A stretch of 64,000 bases of DNA, from assembly GCF_000744775.1 (NCBI RefSeq), contig NZ_JQMP01000003.1, positions 558,001 through 622,000 of the forward strand, read 5' to 3'. Origin of the DNA: Thermorudis peleae. Lineage in GTDB: Bacteria; Chloroflexota; Chloroflexia; Thermomicrobiales; Thermomicrobiaceae. The first letter of the stretch is position 1; every line of letters starts with the position of its first letter. Shown piece by piece: positions 7,532-16,330 of this stretch. The position numbers were made by a program, and so were the translations under genes. Under the pieces are notes generated by a model that was not told where the DNA came from, ran no database searches, and saw only the letters and a list, made by a program, of their open reading frames with translations.

Positions 7532-8314
7532 TTACTGGCCGCGGAAGGCTGGTGCTCGCTTCTCGATGAACGCTTGCACGCCTTCGTGATAGTCTGCACT
7601 GCCGTACGTCTCAACCAGTAGTGCCCAGTACGCAGGGTCTTCGGTGGATGCACCGTTGGCAACCAGCCGTAGCAGCCGTTTGAGTCCCGCGATGACGTGT
7701 GGAGCCTGGGCGAGAAGACGCTGTACGTACATCCGGACAGTGCTCTCCAACTCGGCTGGTGGCACAACATGGGTGACAAGCCCAAGGCGGCGCGCTTCTT
7801 CGGCCGTGATGAGTTCGCCTCGGTAGACGAGGTCTTTCAACGCTGCCGGCCCGATCAACTCGAGGAGCAGCCGTGCCTCTTCAAGTCCAAGCATCACTCC
7901 AAGCCGCCCAATCGGTAGTCCAAAGGCTGCCTGTTGGCTCGCAATTCGGACGTCGCAGGCGGCTGCGAGTTCGAGCCCACCACCGACGGCTAACCCATGG
8001 ATGACGGCGATGACCGGTTGCGGTAGAGCCTGTATCCCACAGAGAGCGCGCCGAATCAGGTCGTCATACCGAGCTGCTTGCTCGGGGGTATTGCGCTGCG
8101 TTGGAAACTCGTGAATATCTGCGCCCGCACTGAAGGCTCGATCGCCCGCCCCGCGGACAAGGACGACGCGCACTGTTGGATCAGTTGCAAGCTGGGCCGT
8201 AATCTCGGCCAATGCCGTCCACATCGCCACCGTGATAGCATTCAATGCCTCTGGCCGGTTGAGCGTGAGGGTGGCAACTGGTCCATCTTGCGTAAGCAGC
8301 AGATGTTGGCTCAT
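7532..8314 (-). CDS. Enoyl-CoA hydratase/isomerase family protein
   Basis: A 260-aa crotonase-fold protein. The CoA and oxyanion-hole motifs are clear: AFSAGADIHEF near 61 and HGLAVGGGLELAAACDVRIAS near 103-123, including the first catalytic Glu. The second catalytic Glu of true hydratases, which sits in the QPEI segment, is replaced: the equivalent stretch reads FGLPIGRLGVM. The protein is therefore more likely an isomerase, a hydrolase or another crotonase activity than a classical hydratase. Its start overlaps the stop of the CoA-transferase gene by four bases (ATGA), so the two are translated together and probably act on the same acyl-CoA. Confidence 0.88.
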   Translation of the reverse strand: MSQHLLLTQDGPVATLTLNRPEALNAITVAMWTALAEITAQLATDPTVRVVLVRGAGDRAFSAGADIHEFPTQRNTPEQAARYDDLIRRALCGIQALPQPVIAVIHGLAVGGGLELAAACDVRIASQQAAFGLPIGRLGVMLGLEEARLLLELIGPAALKDLVYRGELITAEEARRLGLVTHVVPPAELESTVRMYVQRLLAQAPHVIAGLKRLLRLVANGASTEDPAYWALLVETYGSADYHEGVQAFIEKRAPAFRGQ

Positions 8315-9567
8315 GATGTGACCGCCGTTTCTTTGGTAATCGGCCCAAGGCGTACTGCCCCTTGTTCGGCGAGCGTTGCGATCTCCTCTGCCGTGTAGCC
8401 AAGCTCCTCAAGTACTTCACGCGTATGCTGGGCAAGGAGCGGCGGTGGGCGACGAATACTTGGGGGTGTGGCTGAAAGCTCGACAGCGGGGCCAATGAGT
8501 GGGATATCGCCGGCAAGGTCGTGCTGGACGCGTCGAACAATCCCAAGGTGCTGCACGACTTCACTTTCGAGCGCCTGCCCAATTGTCCAGATCGGCCCAC
8601 AGGCAACACCGGCCGCGCTGAGGCGCTCAAACCAGTGCTCGACGGTGTCATGCGCGAGTGCGGCTTCGAGCAGCGCGTTGAGTTCAGTCCGGTTGGCGAC
8701 TCGGTCGGCGTTGGTGGCAAAGCGCGGGTCATCAAGCCATTCTGGATGGCCGACGGTTTCAGCGAGCCGACGCCACATCTGCTCATTCGCAATGGCGATG
8801 TTCAGCATCCCATCCTTGGCACGGAATGCTCCGTAGGGCGCCGCAACATGGTGCTCGTTTCCGGCTGGCTCGGGGTCGCCACCGCCTGCTAGGTAGCGGC
8901 CGGTTTGGTACGTTAGGATGCCGATAATTGCACCGAGCAACGACGTGTCGACGCGCTGCCCTCTGCCTGTCCGCTGCCGGGCAACAATTGCGCCGAGGAT
9001 ACCGTAGGTAGCGAAGAGCGCGGCAAGAATGTCGCCAATCGCGACCCCGACGCGCAAGGGGCCGCTTTCCTTCGTCCCTGTGACGCTCATGAGTCCCGAC
9101 ATGCCTTGGGCAACCTGGTCAAAGGCTGGCAAGTGTGCATACGGCCCGCGTGGACCATATCCACTCACTTGACAGAAGATTAACGTTGGATTGACCTCAC
9201 GCAAGGTTGTTTCACCGAGGCCGAGCCGGTCCATTACCCCCGGACGGAAGTTGGTGATGATCACTGTGGCCTGCTCGGCGAGCTGGCGGGCGATGTGCCG
9301 ACCTGCCTCGGTCTTGAGGTCGAGGACGATGCTGCGCTTATTACGGTTAACCGAGAGGAAGTAGGGGCTCTCGCCGGCAACAAACGGTGGACCGTAGCCG
9401 CGTGCTGGGTCGCCTTCAGGCGGCTCAACTTTGATCACATCGGCGCCGAGGTCACCGAGAAGCATTCCGCACATCGGGCTCGAGACTGCCTGGCCAAACT
9501 CAAGGACCCGCTCACCTTCCAGCGGGAGAGGATCATTTGGGGACGCGAATGGTGACGAAATAGCCAT
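8311..9567 (-). CDS. CaiB/BaiF family CoA-transferase (class III)
   Basis: About 418 aa. The family moves CoA between carboxylic acids. Key features: LEFGQAVSSPMCGMLLGDLGADVIKVEPPEGDP at the N-terminus, NRNKRSIVLDLK, the PAFDQVAQGMSG motif carrying the aspartate that forms the acyl-enzyme anhydride, and a C-terminal GPAVELSATPPSIRRPPPLL segment. The start is uncertain: in-frame starts exist at 9648 (GTG overlapping the rsmI stop), 9585 and 9567. I chose 9567 because family members begin close to that point and a GGAG lies upstream. It is in one operon with rsmI and the crotonase. The acid substrate is unknown. Confidence 0.88.
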   Translation of the reverse strand: MAISSPFASPNDPLPLEGERVLEFGQAVSSPMCGMLLGDLGADVIKVEPPEGDPARGYGPPFVAGESPYFLSVNRNKRSIVLDLKTEAGRHIARQLAEQATVIITNFRPGVMDRLGLGETTLREVNPTLIFCQVSGYGPRGPYAHLPAFDQVAQGMSGLMSVTGTKESGPLRVGVAIGDILAALFATYGILGAIVARQRTGRGQRVDTSLLGAIIGILTYQTGRYLAGGGDPEPAGNEHHVAAPYGAFRAKDGMLNIAIANEQMWRRLAETVGHPEWLDDPRFATNADRVANRTELNALLEAALAHDTVEHWFERLSAAGVACGPIWTIGQALESEVVQHLGIVRRVQHDLAGDIPLIGPAVELSATPPSIRRPPPLLAQHTREVLEELGYTAEEIATLAEQGAVRLGPITKETAVTS

Positions 9568-9644
9568 GTGCACGTTCTTCTCCATCCCGCGCTGACAGTG
9601 CACCACTGTTTCCCTCTTCATCTTAATCGGGGAGTCGCGCCATG

Positions 9645-10481
9645 TCACGACTCGGTTTGTCCGTGGCCTTGCAGTGTGAGTGCAAGCCGGTACAGCCGGT
9701 TGCGCGGTAGGCCCGTTTCGGTGGCGATCAGTCTTGCGGCCGTACTTGGCGGATGCCCAGCTGCTAGGGCTGCGCGCAGGCGGGAGATAAGCTCGTCGTC
9801 GCTTGGCTCCGGCGTGCTATTGGCGAGCCCGATAACGAGCACGAATTCGCCCTTGACCGGGGTGGCAAGGTGCATTGTGGCGTGCTGGAGCGTTGTCCGC
9901 GTAATCTCCTCGTGCACCTTGGTCAGTTCACGACAAATGACCACGGGGCGGTCGCCGAGTTCGTTGGCGAGGTCAGCGAGTGTCGCTGCCAGCCGATGTG
10001 GCGCCTCGTAGAGCACGAGTGGATAGGGTAGCGCGGCAAGCTGGCGCAAGCGTGCGCGCCGGGCCTGGGCGGTGCGAGGCAGGAAGCCAAGGAACACGAA
10101 GCCGTCAGAGACGAGACCCGAGACAGAGACCGCGGCTGTCAGTGCTGATGGCCCAGGAATGGGGACGACCGGAAACCCTCTCTCCGCTGCGGCATTGACC
10201 AGTTCCTGCCCTGGATCAGCAATGCCGGGCATTCCCGCGTCGGTCACAAGGGCGACGTCGTGGTGGGTCAGTGCGTCGAGAATTTCGGCAAGCCGAGAGG
10301 GTGGGCTGTGCTCGTGGTAGCTCACCAGCCGCGTGTTGATGCCATAGTGCTGGAGCAGGATACGCGTGCGCCGCGTGTCTTCGGCAGCGATTAATGGCAC
10401 GCTACGCAGAACATCGAGCGCCCGCATCGTGATGTCGGCGAGGTTTCCGATGGGTGTCCCGACCACATACAGCGTTGCCAC
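9645..10481 (-). CDS. rsmI: 16S rRNA (cytidine-1402-2'-O)-methyltransferase
   Basis: A 278-aa SAM-dependent methyltransferase of the tetrapyrrole-methylase fold that modifies C1402 in the decoding centre of 16S rRNA. The signature is complete: LYVVGTPIGNLADITMRAL at the start, AAEDTRRTRILLQHYGI, SYHEHS, VTDAGMPGIADPGQELV and PIPGPSALTAAVSVSG. I start it at GTG 10481, which has GGAGGT 8 nt upstream and places the GTPIGNL motif at the usual position; a longer frame to 10607 would add 42 unrelated residues. It is divergent from dnaX with only 70 bp between, and its 3' end abuts the CoA-transferase gene. Confidence 0.95.
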   Translation of the reverse strand: MATLYVVGTPIGNLADITMRALDVLRSVPLIAAEDTRRTRILLQHYGINTRLVSYHEHSPPSRLAEILDALTHHDVALVTDAGMPGIADPGQELVNAAAERGFPVVPIPGPSALTAAVSVSGLVSDGFVFLGFLPRTAQARRARLRQLAALPYPLVLYEAPHRLAATLADLANELGDRPVVICRELTKVHEEITRTTLQHATMHLATPVKGEFVLVIGLANSTPEPSDDELISRLRAALAAGHPPSTAARLIATETGLPRNRLYRLALTLQGHGQTES

Positions 10482-10551
10482 CGTGGCGCACCTCCAGCGG
10501 TTATACTTCCTCATCAGCGAGTGTACCCGCCATCCGGCGGACGATCGTGAG

Positions 10552-12327
10552 ATGAGCATGGCCGAAGATCGACACGTTCTGCAGCAGCCGGCGGCGCAAT
10601 CCAACACCCTGTATCGAAAGTATCGCCCGCAATCGTTTGCACCTGGAGAGCTCGTTGGCCAAGAGGCGATTGCTCAGACGCTGCGCAACGCCATCGCCCA
10701 TGGCCGGGTAGCGCATGCCTATCTCTTCTGTGGTCCCCGCGGCACCGGCAAGACAAGCACAGCGCGCTTGTTGGCCAAAGCGGTCAATTGCCTCCACCCC
10801 GACCCATGGCAGCGGCCATGCAACACGTGCGAAGCTTGCCAGTTGATCAATACTAGTGCGACTGTCGACCTCATCGAGATTGACGCCGCTTCAAACCGTG
10901 GTGTCGATGATATTCGCGACTTACGCGAGAAAGTGAAGTATGCACCAGCTCAGCTCCGCGTCAAGTTCTACATTATCGACGAAGCCCACCAGTTGACGCG
11001 TGATGCGTGCAACGCCTTCCTGAAGACGCTCGAAGAGCCTCCGCCGCATGTTGTTTTCGTTCTCGCGACAACTGAGCCTGACAAACTGCTTGATACTGTC
11101 GCGTCGCGTTGCCAGCGGTTTGACTTCCGGCGTATCCCGCTCGAGGCGATGTGCGCCCGCTTGCGTACTGTTTGTGAACGGGAGGGCATCGTCGCCGATG
11201 AGCAGGCGCTTGAGCTGATCGCTCGGCACGCAAGCGGTAGTTTGCGTGATGCCTTGGTGCTACTGGAGCGTGTTCGGCTCTTTGCTGACACGCCGGATGG
11301 CCCAGCGACGTTGACAGCCGAACACGTGCGTGCCGCGCTTGGCCTGAGCCGAGACGAGCGGCTTGCTGCCCTCGTTGATGCTCTGATCGCTCGGGACGCT
11401 GGAGCAGCTTTGCGACTCATCAACGCTGTTGCTGAAGATGGCAGCGACATACAACAGTTCACTCGGCAGTTGCTGGATTACTTGCGTCTTCTCCTCCATA
11501 CTCGTGCCGGCGGTGTTGAACTCTTCGCTGACGAGCGAGCACGAAACCAGGCTGCACAACTTGATCTTGCTGGTTGGACGACCCTGCTCCGTGTTTTCAG
11601 CGGGCTAGACCTGAGTTTCCCCCGTAGTGGGATCGAGCCGCTCATTGTCCTTGAACTTGCTGCGGTTGAGGCGACACTGCGCCTCGATGGTGTGACAGCC
11701 ATGCCTGGCGTGCCTGCACCGTCGGCTGCTCGTCGTAGCAGTTTGCCACACGAGGAGGTGCCTCCAGCCCCGAGTCGCCCGGCCGCGGCAGTGCCGAGCG
11801 TACGCTCGGACCGTCAGCCTGTCCCGTCGGCGCGTCCTAGCTCGCCGCCTGCCCGCCCAGCGACGGCTTCGCCAACGGTGTCGTCATCTTCCTCAGAGCA
11901 GCATTTTGATGAGGAAGAACTCATCGAGCGCCTGGTCAATAACTGGCAGCGCATTCGGCGAGAAGTGCGGGCATTGAGCAGTAAAGCTGCGGCCAGTCTC
12001 GGCGACATCGAACCGGCACGCCTGCTTGGTGACGAACTCATCCTCGTCTCTCCCCACGAATTTCATCGCAATATGGTCAATCGCGATGCGAAAGTGCGTG
12101 AAGCGATTGTCCGAGTGCTTGAGCGTTACATCGGCCGTCGGGTGCAGATTCGCTGCCTTTCCCCCGAGGAAAACCGTGCGCTCGGTCACGCGACTCCGTC
12201 CGGCGCTTCTAATGTTGAGCCTGAGCCGCCAGCTACCGCGACGCCCGCGGCGGATCTGGGTGACGACGACCTTGAGCGACTGCGGGCAGCTCGCAGCATC
12301 TTTAATGCTCGTGATCTTCCCTCATAA
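10552..12327 (+). CDS. dnaX: DNA polymerase III subunit gamma/tau
   Basis: About 591 aa, the clamp-loader ATPase. The AAA+ core is complete: LYRKYRPQSF at the start, Walker A GPRGTGKT (61-68), a four-Cys zinc site (C80, C90, C93, C96), Walker B with YIIDEAHQL, and sensor 1 at VLATTEPDKL. Domain III follows, then a Pro/Ser/Ala-rich linker (about 385-450) and a C-terminal tau-like domain of 120 residues. No A-rich slippery run is visible in the linker, so I see no sign of programmed frameshifting to make a separate gamma. The start is at ATG 10552 or 10558 (ATG AGC ATG); neither has a strong ribosome site. Confidence 0.93.
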   Translation: MSMAEDRHVLQQPAAQSNTLYRKYRPQSFAPGELVGQEAIAQTLRNAIAHGRVAHAYLFCGPRGTGKTSTARLLAKAVNCLHPDPWQRPCNTCEACQLINTSATVDLIEIDAASNRGVDDIRDLREKVKYAPAQLRVKFYIIDEAHQLTRDACNAFLKTLEEPPPHVVFVLATTEPDKLLDTVASRCQRFDFRRIPLEAMCARLRTVCEREGIVADEQALELIARHASGSLRDALVLLERVRLFADTPDGPATLTAEHVRAALGLSRDERLAALVDALIARDAGAALRLINAVAEDGSDIQQFTRQLLDYLRLLLHTRAGGVELFADERARNQAAQLDLAGWTTLLRVFSGLDLSFPRSGIEPLIVLELAAVEATLRLDGVTAMPGVPAPSAARRSSLPHEEVPPAPSRPAAAVPSVRSDRQPVPSARPSSPPARPATASPTVSSSSSEQHFDEEELIERLVNNWQRIRREVRALSSKAAASLGDIEPARLLGDELILVSPHEFHRNMVNRDAKVREAIVRVLERYIGRRVQIRCLSPEENRALGHATPSGASNVEPEPPATATPAADLGDDDLERLRAARSIFNARDLPS

Positions 12328-12408
12328 CTGAGAAAACGCAGTATCATCAGGCTGTACGCCACCAGGCGCGGCGAACGCGCAGAAGAGAACAAGGACGGAG
12401 GGCGGATC

Positions 12409-13791
12409 GTGGCAGGGCGACAATTCCCCGAAGGCTTTCGGTGGGGAACAGCGACAGCATCATATCAGATCGAAGGGGCGGTCAACGAAGATGGCCGCGG
12501 CCCATCAATCTGGGATACGTTTAGCCATACGCCAGGCAAAACGCTGAACGGTGATACTGGCGATATTGCTGATGATCATTATCACCGCTGGCCCGAAGAC
12601 GTCTGGTTGATGCGTGAGCTTGGCCTCAACGCCTATCGCTTTTCAATTGCCTGGCCGCGCGTCCTGCCCTACGGTACTGGGGAGATCAATCAGAAGGGAC
12701 TTGATTTTTACGACCGCCTCGTCGATGGATTGCTCGCCAACGGCATTACGCCGTTTGTCACCCTCTATCATTGGGATCTTCCGCAGGCACTCCAAGACCG
12801 CGGTGGCTGGACTGTCCGCGAGACGACCGAGGCCTACGCCAACTATGTCGACGTTGTCGTCCAACGCCTCGGCGACCGTGTTCAGTACTGGATTACCCAT
12901 AATGAGCCCTGGGTTGTTGCGTATATTGGTCATTTCACTGGTCAACATGCGCCGGGTATCCGCGACATTGCGACGGCACTCCAAGTTGCGCACCACTTGT
13001 TGCTTTCTCACGGGCTTGCCGTTCAGGTGATCCGTGCGCGCCAGAGCAACGCCCAGGTGGGAATCACGCTGAATCTTTCGCCTGTGCATCCAGCCTCACC
13101 GTCTGAGGAAGATGTACGCGCAGCTCAGCTCGCTGACATGGGACTGAACCGATTCTTCCTCGATGCGGTCTTTGGGAAGGGCTATCCGGCAGAACTTGTC
13201 GCTGCGTATGGGCCGTTTGCTCCGCGGGTTGAAGCCGATGATCTGCGCATCATCGCTGTGCCGATCGATTTCCTTGGCGTCAATTACTATGCCCCGCAGT
13301 TCGTTCGGGCCGTCTCGTATGATCGCCATCCTCTGGGGATCGAAACGCTTGGACCTGAGGAACTCGCGCGGCGAAACTATCAGCTAACGGAGATGGGTTG
13401 GCCCGTTGTCCCCGATGGCCTCTACGAGTTACTCACGCGGATTCATCGCGACTACGCGCCACGTGCGATCTACATCACCGAAAACGGCGCGGCGTTGCCT
13501 GACCGCCTTGAGCGTGCTCGCGTCGATGATCCCCAGCGCATCGCATACTTGCATCAGCACCTTGTTGCGGCCCACCGGGCGATTGAGGAGGGGGTGCCGC
13601 TTCGGGGGTATTTCGTGTGGTCGTTGCTTGATAACTTCGAGTGGGCGTTCGGTTACAGCAAGCGCTTTGGACTGATCTATGTTGATTACGACACGCTGAT
13701 TCGGGTTCCCAAGGCGAGCTATAGCTGGTACCAACGCGTCACGCAAACGAACACGTTGCCAGACGACGCAGAGGTTCCAGGAAACGCGTGA
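12409..13791 (+). CDS. GH1 beta-glucosidase
   Basis: A 460-aa family 1 glycoside hydrolase, normal length. The N-terminal signature FRWGTATASYQIEGA is present. The acid/base Glu is residue 166 in THNEPW and the nucleophile is residue 358 in YITENGAA, so the retaining mechanism is intact. It also has YHWDLPQALQDRGGW and the C-terminal WSLLDNFEWAFGYSKRFGLIYVD sugar-binding segment. No signal peptide, so it acts on beta-linked glucosides or cello-oligosaccharides in the cytoplasm. GTG start with GGACGGAGGGCGG upstream. No transporter or other sugar gene is adjacent; the ABC pair that follows is not a sugar importer. Confidence 0.95.
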   Translation: MAGRQFPEGFRWGTATASYQIEGAVNEDGRGPSIWDTFSHTPGKTLNGDTGDIADDHYHRWPEDVWLMRELGLNAYRFSIAWPRVLPYGTGEINQKGLDFYDRLVDGLLANGITPFVTLYHWDLPQALQDRGGWTVRETTEAYANYVDVVVQRLGDRVQYWITHNEPWVVAYIGHFTGQHAPGIRDIATALQVAHHLLLSHGLAVQVIRARQSNAQVGITLNLSPVHPASPSEEDVRAAQLADMGLNRFFLDAVFGKGYPAELVAAYGPFAPRVEADDLRIIAVPIDFLGVNYYAPQFVRAVSYDRHPLGIETLGPEELARRNYQLTEMGWPVVPDGLYELLTRIHRDYAPRAIYITENGAALPDRLERARVDDPQRIAYLHQHLVAAHRAIEEGVPLRGYFVWSLLDNFEWAFGYSKRFGLIYVDYDTLIRVPKASYSWYQRVTQTNTLPDDAEVPGNA

Positions 13792-13816
13792 TTGGCGCTT
13801 ATTGAGGGAGTGCATT

Positions 13817-14803
13817 ATGGTCGAGACCTCGCCAGCAGCCCCTCCCGTACAACCAGCGGAAGAGGCGACTGCTCGACGACCGGTTATTGAAACGTTCGGC
13901 TTACGCAAGGAGTATGGCGAGCGCGTCGCCGTCGCCGACCTCACGTTACGCGTTGAAGAAGGCGAAGTATTTGGCTTCCTGGGCCCGAATGGCGCTGGCA
14001 AGACCACCTCTGTCAAAATGCTCATGGGGCTGATCCATCCCACGGGTGGCACGGCGCGAATCCTGGGGAAACCACTTGGCGATTTGGAGGCTCGTAAGCA
14101 GCTTGGCTTCCTGCCAGAACTGTTCCGCTTTCATGACTGGCTGCGAGGCGAGGAGTTGCTCGATTTTCATGGTCGTCTCTACGGCATGAGCCGTGCGGAG
14201 CGTCGGCGGCGCATCCCGGAAGTGCTCAAGCTTGTCGGCCTTGCCGATGTCGGGCATCTGCGCGTGCGCACGTACTCCAAGGGCATGCAGCAGCGCATTG
14301 GAATCGCTCAAGCCTTGCTGAACAATCCTCGCGTCGTTTTTCTTGACGAGCCGACATCGGCGCTTGACCCACTTGGGCGGCGTGATGTCCGTGAGCTGAT
14401 CTTGCGGCTGAAACACGAAGGGGTTACGGTTTTCCTTAACTCGCATTTGCTCAGCGAGGTCGAGAGTGTCTGTGACCGCGTCGCGATCGTCAATCACGGG
14501 CGTGTTGTCGCCATGGGGCCAATGGATGCACTCCTCAATCAAGAACTGACGGTAGAGTTTCGGTTGGGCGCGTTGCCTGATGCTGTGCTTGCGCGCTTGC
14601 GCCAACTACTCCAGGTTGAGGCGGTGCATGCTGGGCCGCCAGCGATGGTCGTGGCGCGTGCGCCCGATGAAGCGACGATCGCTCGCGCTGTTGATCTGCT
14701 AGTCCATGCTGGCGTGCCGGTCTATGGCGTCATGCCTGAACGGCGATCCCTTGAAGATGTCTTTGTTGCTATCGTCGCCCGCGAGGGGGGCGAACCGCAA
14801 TGA
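13817..14803 (+). CDS. ABC transporter ATP-binding protein
   Basis: About 328 aa. Walker A is GPNGAGKTTS near residue 58, the signature is YSKGMQQRIGIAQALL, Walker B is VVFLDEPTSALDP, and the switch His lies in FLNSHLLSEVE. The length, with about 90 residues after the ATPase core, matches exporter-type subunits of the CcmA/NatA group. I start at ATG 13817 behind GAGGGAG. The gene overlaps the permease gene by four bases, so the two form one exporter. Substrate unknown. Confidence 0.92.
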   Translation: MVETSPAAPPVQPAEEATARRPVIETFGLRKEYGERVAVADLTLRVEEGEVFGFLGPNGAGKTTSVKMLMGLIHPTGGTARILGKPLGDLEARKQLGFLPELFRFHDWLRGEELLDFHGRLYGMSRAERRRRIPEVLKLVGLADVGHLRVRTYSKGMQQRIGIAQALLNNPRVVFLDEPTSALDPLGRRDVRELILRLKHEGVTVFLNSHLLSEVESVCDRVAIVNHGRVVAMGPMDALLNQELTVEFRLGALPDAVLARLRQLLQVEAVHAGPPAMVVARAPDEATIARAVDLLVHAGVPVYGVMPERRSLEDVFVAIVAREGGEPQ

Positions 14804-15657
14804 AAGCTCTGGTCATCGCGCAGTTGACATTTCGCGAAGGGTTGCGCAAGAAGCTCGTCCTTGGAGTCCTCTTGATCAGCGTCATCTTTGTGGTGCTTTA
14901 TGCCTGGGGCTTCCACCTTTTCGTCCTTGACTGGCAGGAACGCGTCGCGCGCCGCGCAGCACGAGGTATGCCGACAATTGGAACGTACGAGATCTTCGCC
15001 AGTGCGATGGTGCTCCTTGGTCTCTGGACGGTCAACTTCCTCTCTGGGGTGATGACCATCTTCGCGGCTGTCGGCACCGTTTCCAGCGAAATCGATGCAG
15101 GGACGTTGCAAGCTATTGTTCCGAAGCCGATTCGACGCTGGGAGATTGTGTTTGGCAAATTCCTTGGCTTTGCCGGCATGCTTGGCGTTTACATCATCGC
15201 CATGGTGACGGCTGTTATCCTGACAGCCCGCTGGATTGGTCATTACACGCCGCCCAACGTCATCCAGGCCACGCTCCTGATTCTGCTGGTCATGGTCATT
15301 CTGCTCAGCTTGACGCTTCTGGGCAGTACCCTTCTCAGTACCGTTACGAATGGCGTCGTTGTCTTCATGCTGTATGGCCTTGCTATCACTGGTGGTCTCG
15401 TTGAGCAGATCGGCACGGCACTTGACAACGATGTCTTACGGCGTATTGGCATCATCAGCTCGCTTGTGATCCCGAGTGACAGTATGTGGCGCTTGGCCAG
15501 CTACCTTGTTCAACCGCGGATTGCGGTCAATTTCCTTGGCCCGAATCCATTTGGCACGACTACACCACCGAGTGCCCTTGCTGTCGAGTACAGCGTGGCG
15601 TACGCCGTGATCATGTTGCTGCTGGGGATGCTTGCCTTTCGGTATCGTGATTTATAA
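14800..15657 (+). CDS. ABC-2 type transporter permease
   Basis: A 285-aa membrane protein with about six hydrophobic segments: one near 20-45, one near 70-95, a pair near 130-185, one near 190-215 and a final one at 260-280. The stretch VSSEIDAGTLQAIVPKPIRRWEIVFGKFLG is the typical cytoplasmic coupling segment of ABC-2 permeases of the NatB/CcmB type. It is translationally coupled to the preceding ATPase (ATGA overlap). Confidence 0.88.
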   Translation: MKALVIAQLTFREGLRKKLVLGVLLISVIFVVLYAWGFHLFVLDWQERVARRAARGMPTIGTYEIFASAMVLLGLWTVNFLSGVMTIFAAVGTVSSEIDAGTLQAIVPKPIRRWEIVFGKFLGFAGMLGVYIIAMVTAVILTARWIGHYTPPNVIQATLLILLVMVILLSLTLLGSTLLSTVTNGVVVFMLYGLAITGGLVEQIGTALDNDVLRRIGIISSLVIPSDSMWRLASYLVQPRIAVNFLGPNPFGTTTPPSALAVEYSVAYAVIMLLLGMLAFRYRDL

Positions 15658-15682
15658 GGCGGTTGAGCAGAAAGGGAGACGG

Positions 15683-16330
15683 ATGACGCTCACGGTTGCG
15701 GTGGTTCCAAGCGGACCTTTGGAAACGAATAGCTATGTGATCGTAGATCTTGACCAACATCTTGCCTTCGTCATCGATGCGCCACCAGGTTCTGCTGACA
15801 TGCTCGTCGAGACAGTACAACAGCATCAGGCCCGCGCGATCGCTCTTGTGATCACGCATACCCATTGGGACCACATCGGCGATGCTGCTGTGTTGCGGCG
15901 ACGCCTTGGTGCGCCAATCCTCGCCCACCGTCTTGCTGTACCAGGGCTTGAACAGCCGCGAGCGTTGATTGGTGAGTTGCCGTTTACGATCGAGCCGGCT
16001 CCTCCTGACCGCACGCTCAGTGATGGTGAAACGCTTACGCTCGGCACGTGGACGTTCCAGGTCATCCATACGCCTGGCCATGCACCTGAGCAACTCTCGC
16101 TCTATCAGCCTGATCACGGCTGGCTCTTCTGTGGCGACACGCTGTTCCAGAATGGCTACGGACGGGTTGACTTGCCTGGCTCGAGTGTCGAGCAGACGAT
16201 TGCTACACTTCGCCGCTTGCTCACCTTACCAGCCGAAACGGTCGTCTACCCCGGCCACGGCGGCACGACAACAATTGGCCGTGAAAGCGGCTGGATTCGC
16301 CAACTTGTCGAAAGCACGTCCGCGCGCTAA
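15683..16330 (+). CDS. MBL-fold metallo-hydrolase, glyoxalase II-like
   Basis: A 215-aa protein with all metal motifs of the metallo-beta-lactamase fold: THTHWDHIGD near residues 58-67, HTPGHAPEQLSLY near 115, CGDTLF near 140 and a final PGHG near 195. These bind two metals. The short form without a C-terminal glutathione domain resembles bacterial YcbL-type thioester hydrolases. Start at ATG 15683 behind AAAGGGAG. It follows the permease closely and overlaps the convergent M16 gene by four bases. Confidence 0.9.
   Translation: MTLTVAVVPSGPLETNSYVIVDLDQHLAFVIDAPPGSADMLVETVQQHQARAIALVITHTHWDHIGDAAVLRRRLGAPILAHRLAVPGLEQPRALIGELPFTIEPAPPDRTLSDGETLTLGTWTFQVIHTPGHAPEQLSLYQPDHGWLFCGDTLFQNGYGRVDLPGSSVEQTIATLRRLLTLPAETVVYPGHGGTTTIGRESGWIRQLVESTSAR

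Noticed and set aside
10552-12327. Programmed frameshift in dnaX
   Set aside because: No run of A's or A-AAG-type slippery site with a following hairpin was seen near the linker.
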